Below, piece after piece: positions 13,575 to 16,100 of a stretch of DNA of 16,100 nucleotides (position 1 is the stretch's first letter; each line of letters opens with the position of its first letter). Under the pieces are notes generated by a model, which had not been told where the DNA came from, searched no databases, and saw only the letters and a list, made by a program, of their open reading frames with translations. The translations under genes were made by a program, and so were the position numbers. This DNA comes from Saprospirales bacterium (GTDB taxonomy: Bacteria > Bacteroidota > Bacteroidia > Chitinophagales > Saprospiraceae), in the NCBI GenBank assembly GCA_003448025.1, contig DLXL01000259.1:748-16847 (forward strand), read 5' to 3'.

Positions 13575-16100
13575 TTATTGACCGTGACAGTGTTTGTATT
13601 TTTTGCCACTTCCGCAAGGACAAGGATCGTTACGGCCTACTACTTTTTCTCGTACAATGGGTTGGGTGCGCTGTGCCGGGCCATTATGGCTTGCGGCGGC
13701 GCCGGCCCGTTGTGCGGCAGCTTGTGTGTCTGTTTGTTGTTGCTGATTGTTGGTACGCAGGCGCGACGCCTGCGCTTTACGCATGGCTTCTGCCTGATTG
13801 GCAGCAGCCTGTGCCTTTCGCATGTCTTCGTCCGTTGGCAATGCCAGCGAACCTTTCAGCAAGAAGGATGTCACATTGGCATTGATATGCCCGATTAATC
13901 CTTCAAACAGGTTGTAGGCCTCCATTTTATAGATCACCAAAGGATCTTTTTGTTCAAAGCTGGCGCCCTGAACAGATTCCTTCAGATCGTCCACATTACG
14001 CAGGTGCTCTTTCCAGGCATCGTCAATCAGCGCAAGCGTGGCCACCTTTTCCACATCACGCATCACGGATTTGCCTTCAGAACGGATGGCATCTTCCATA
14101 TCTGCGCTCACGTTATATCCTGCTGTACCGTCGGTGTACGGCACTACGATGCGCTTATATCGCTGGCCATGCTCCGCATACACACGCTTGATTTCCGGAA
14201 GAATACGATCGCCCACCTGCCTGGATTTGTGTTCATACAGGTTCATCACCTGATCGTGGAAAGTAGCGATAACCGTAGCTTCCGGCGCAGATTTAAACCA
14301 GGCTGCATCCATTTCCGGATCCACCCCGATCAACCGGATACTATCGAGACGGAAGGTGTCGTAATCGCCATCCTGGCGGTGCACCTGTACCAGTTCGTTG
14401 GTGATGGCTGAGAAAGCGTTATTGATATCCACGGCCAGGCGGTCGCCAAACAGCGCATTGCGGCGCTTTTTGTAGATCGCTTCCCGTTGAATATTCATAA
14501 CGTCATCATACTCCAGCAATCGCTTACGAATGCCGAAGTTATTTTCTTCTACTTTTTTCTGTGCGCGTTCAATGGAGCTGGTTACCATGGAATGCTGGAT
14601 TACATCACCCTCTTTATGCCCCATTTTGTCCATCAGCCCCGCAATACGGTCGCTCTGGAATAAACGCATGAGGTTGTCTTCCAGCGACACGTAGAACTGA
14701 GAAGAGCCGGGGTCGCCCTGACGACCGGCACGACCGCGCAACTGGCGGTCTACGCGGCGGCTTTCGTGGCGTTCGGTACCAATGATGGCCAAACCGCCGG
14801 CATCTTTTACGCCGGGACCCAGCTTGATATCCGTACCACGACCTGCCATGTTGGTAGCAATGGTCACTTTTCCTGCCAAACCTGCTTCTGCCACAATTTC
14901 GGCTTCACGCTGGTGCTGCTTGGCATTCAATACATTGTGGTCAATCCCGCGCATTTTCAGCATTCGGGAAAGCAATTCAGAGATTTCTACGGAGGTAGTG
15001 CCCACGAGACATGGGCGACCGGCTTCGCGGAGTTTTACAATGTCTTCAATTACTGCATTATATTTTTCCCGGGCGGTTTTGTACACCAGATCTTCGTGGT
15101 CTTTACGGGTGATGGGACGGTTGGTTGGTACCACCACCACATCGAGTTTGTAGATGTCCCAGAGTTCTTTGGCTTCTGTTTCTGCCGTACCGGTCATACC
15201 GGCCAGCTTGTGGTACATCCGGAAGTAGTTTTGCAACGTAACAGTGGCGTATGTTTGGGTAATTTCACCCACTTTTACATTCTCTTTTGCTTCCAGTGCC
15301 TGGTGCAGTCCATCAGAATAACGACGGCCTTCCATGACACGACCGGTTTGTTCATCCACAATTTTTACTTCGCCGTCCAGCACTATGTACTCATTGTCTT
15401 TTTCAAACAAGGCATAGGCTTTGAGCAGTTGTTGAATGGCGTGAACGCGTCGGCTTTTTACACCGTAATCCTGTGAAAGGCGTTCCTTGGCCTCTACTTT
15501 TTGTTCATGGGTTAGTTCCGTATTGCGGTCAATTTCAACAAGGCTCACTGAAATATCCGGCATGATGAAAAAATCCGGCTCATTGTTGAACTTGGAAAGG
15601 TATTCTACGCCCTTTTCGGTAAGTTCAACATTGCGGTTTTTTTCGTCAATATGAAACAGCAGGGCGCGGTCTACCTCCGGCATCCGGCGGGCATTTTCCT
15701 GCAGGTAAACATTTTCTGTTTTCTGCAGCAGCACCTTCATGCCTTCTTCACTCAGAAATTTGATGAGTGGGCGAGCCTTAGGCAGTGCGCGGTGTGCACG
15801 CAGGAGTGCCAGGCCGCCGCCGCCTTCTTCTGATCCGAGGTTTCCTTCTGCAATCAGTTTTTTGGCTTCCGACAGCAGTTGCGAGGAGAGCTTGGTTTGT
15901 TCTTCCAGCAGGCGTTTTACGGTTGGGTTCAGTTCCACATATTCCTGATCGTCTGCGCCCCGGGTTACCGGTCCAGAAATGATCAAAGGAGTACGGGCAT
16001 CGTCGATTAAAACCGAATCCACCTCATCCACTACAGCGAAATGGTGTTTGCGCTGTACCAGCTCTTCAGTGGAAGTAACCATGTTGTCGCGCAGGTAGTC
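13575..16100 (-). CDS. secA: Preprotein translocase ATPase SecA (5' part outside window)
   Basis: The motor that drives preproteins through SecYEG. The window holds the last 841 residues; the frame continues past the right edge, where the edge codons read DYLRDNMV, an internal SecA motif, so the ATG at 16082 is not the start and Walker A is missing. Seen in order: FAVVDEVDSVLIDDARTPLIISGP (DEAD/Walker B), a long insertion with a Gly/Glu-rich stretch typical of Bacteroidota SecA, the preprotein cross-linking region, ITQTYATVTLQNYFRMYHKLAGMTGTA, IATNMAGRGTDIKLG, and RQLRGRAGRQGDPGSSQFYVSLEDNLMRLF (ATPase domain 2 with the arginine-finger region). The helical scaffold and wing domains follow. 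After a Gln/Ala-rich linker the C-terminus is GRNDPCPCGSGKKYKHCHGQ, the zinc-binding (CxCx8CH) SecB/ribosome-contacting tail. The gene appears intact in the visible part. Confidence 0.98.
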   Translation of the reverse strand, partial: DYLRDNMVTSTEELVQRKHHFAVVDEVDSVLIDDARTPLIISGPVTRGADDQEYVELNPTVKRLLEEQTKLSSQLLSEAKKLIAEGNLGSEEGGGGLALLRAHRALPKARPLIKFLSEEGMKVLLQKTENVYLQENARRMPEVDRALLFHIDEKNRNVELTEKGVEYLSKFNNEPDFFIMPDISVSLVEIDRNTELTHEQKVEAKERLSQDYGVKSRRVHAIQQLLKAYALFEKDNEYIVLDGEVKIVDEQTGRVMEGRRYSDGLHQALEAKENVKVGEITQTYATVTLQNYFRMYHKLAGMTGTAETEAKELWDIYKLDVVVVPTNRPITRKDHEDLVYKTAREKYNAVIEDIVKLREAGRPCLVGTTSVEISELLSRMLKMRGIDHNVLNAKQHQREAEIVAEAGLAGKVTIATNMAGRGTDIKLGPGVKDAGGLAIIGTERHESRRVDRQLRGRAGRQGDPGSSQFYVSLEDNLMRLFQSDRIAGLMDKMGHKEGDVIQHSMVTSSIERAQKKVEENNFGIRKRLLEYDDVMNIQREAIYKKRRNALFGDRLAVDINNAFSAITNELVQVHRQDGDYDTFRLDSIRLIGVDPEMDAAWFKSAPEATVIATFHDQVMNLYEHKSRQVGDRILPEIKRVYAEHGQRYKRIVVPYTDGTAGYNVSADMEDAIRSEGKSVMRDVEKVATLALIDDAWKEHLRNVDDLKESVQGASFEQKDPLVIYKMEAYNLFEGLIGHINANVTSFLLKGSLALPTDEDMRKAQAAANQAEAMRKAQASRLRTNNQQQQTDTQAAAQRAGAAASHNGPAQRTQPIVREKVVGRNDPCPCGSGKKYKHCHGQ

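Noticed and set aside
13096..13623. Longer start for the NTF2-like gene at 13623
   Set aside because: The extra 19 residues overlap the secA 3' end in another frame and are not family-like; the ATG at 13566 immediately precedes the conserved region.
14766..15476. 236-codon plus-strand open frame opposite secA
   Set aside because: It lies wholly within conserved secA coding sequence, and its translation is His/Phe-rich with no domain, as expected of a shadow frame.

Overview
The window looks like a chromosomal piece of a Bacteroidota bacterium, probably of the Saprospiria/Chitinophagia type. Four things point there: a giant secreted repeat protein ending in a CHU_C / type IX secretion (T9SS) type B sorting domain and carrying a SprB repeat; a SecA with a long insertion after the DEAD motif; starts without Shine-Dalgarno sequences; and at least one good match to the Bacteroidota -7 element TAnnTTTG. 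No tRNA, rRNA, CRISPR array, integrase or transposase was seen.

Layout. 1-472 is AT-rich and has no convincing gene. It holds nested base-paired segments that look like a structured RNA (162-284) and an intrinsic terminator (398-425) just before panB. panB (473-1291, +) encodes ketopantoate hydroxymethyltransferase, the first committed step to pantothenate and CoA. 1539-7892 (+) is a 2117-residue secreted adhesin-like protein with about 18 tandem Ig/PKD-like repeats of ~82 residues, closed by a strong terminator (7910-7956). 8113-8994 (-) is a Tat-exported TIM-barrel sugar isomerase/epimerase-like protein.

Divergent from it is a tight three-gene run on +: a class III sirtuin lacking most zinc cysteines (9091-9783), a membrane histidine kinase without an adjacent response regulator (9796-11181), and an exported HExxH metallopeptidase-like gene split by a single in-frame TAA (11203-12261). 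A perfect 31-bp inverted repeat (12277-12347) separates this run from a minus-strand group read from the right edge: secA (5' end outside the window), an NTF2/SnoaL-like protein 8 bp after it, and an exported FKBP-type prolyl isomerase.

Themes. Much of the window concerns export: SecA moves preproteins such as the adhesin across the inner membrane, the FKBP probably assists folding in the periplasm, and the adhesin would then cross the outer membrane by T9SS. The items most worth a second look are the structured RNA/terminator before panB, the 31-bp palindrome with internal CACRRAG units, the interrupted metallopeptidase gene, and the zinc-ligand-poor sirtuin with an apparently leaderless promoter. 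No clearly new multi-gene system could be established from the sequence alone.
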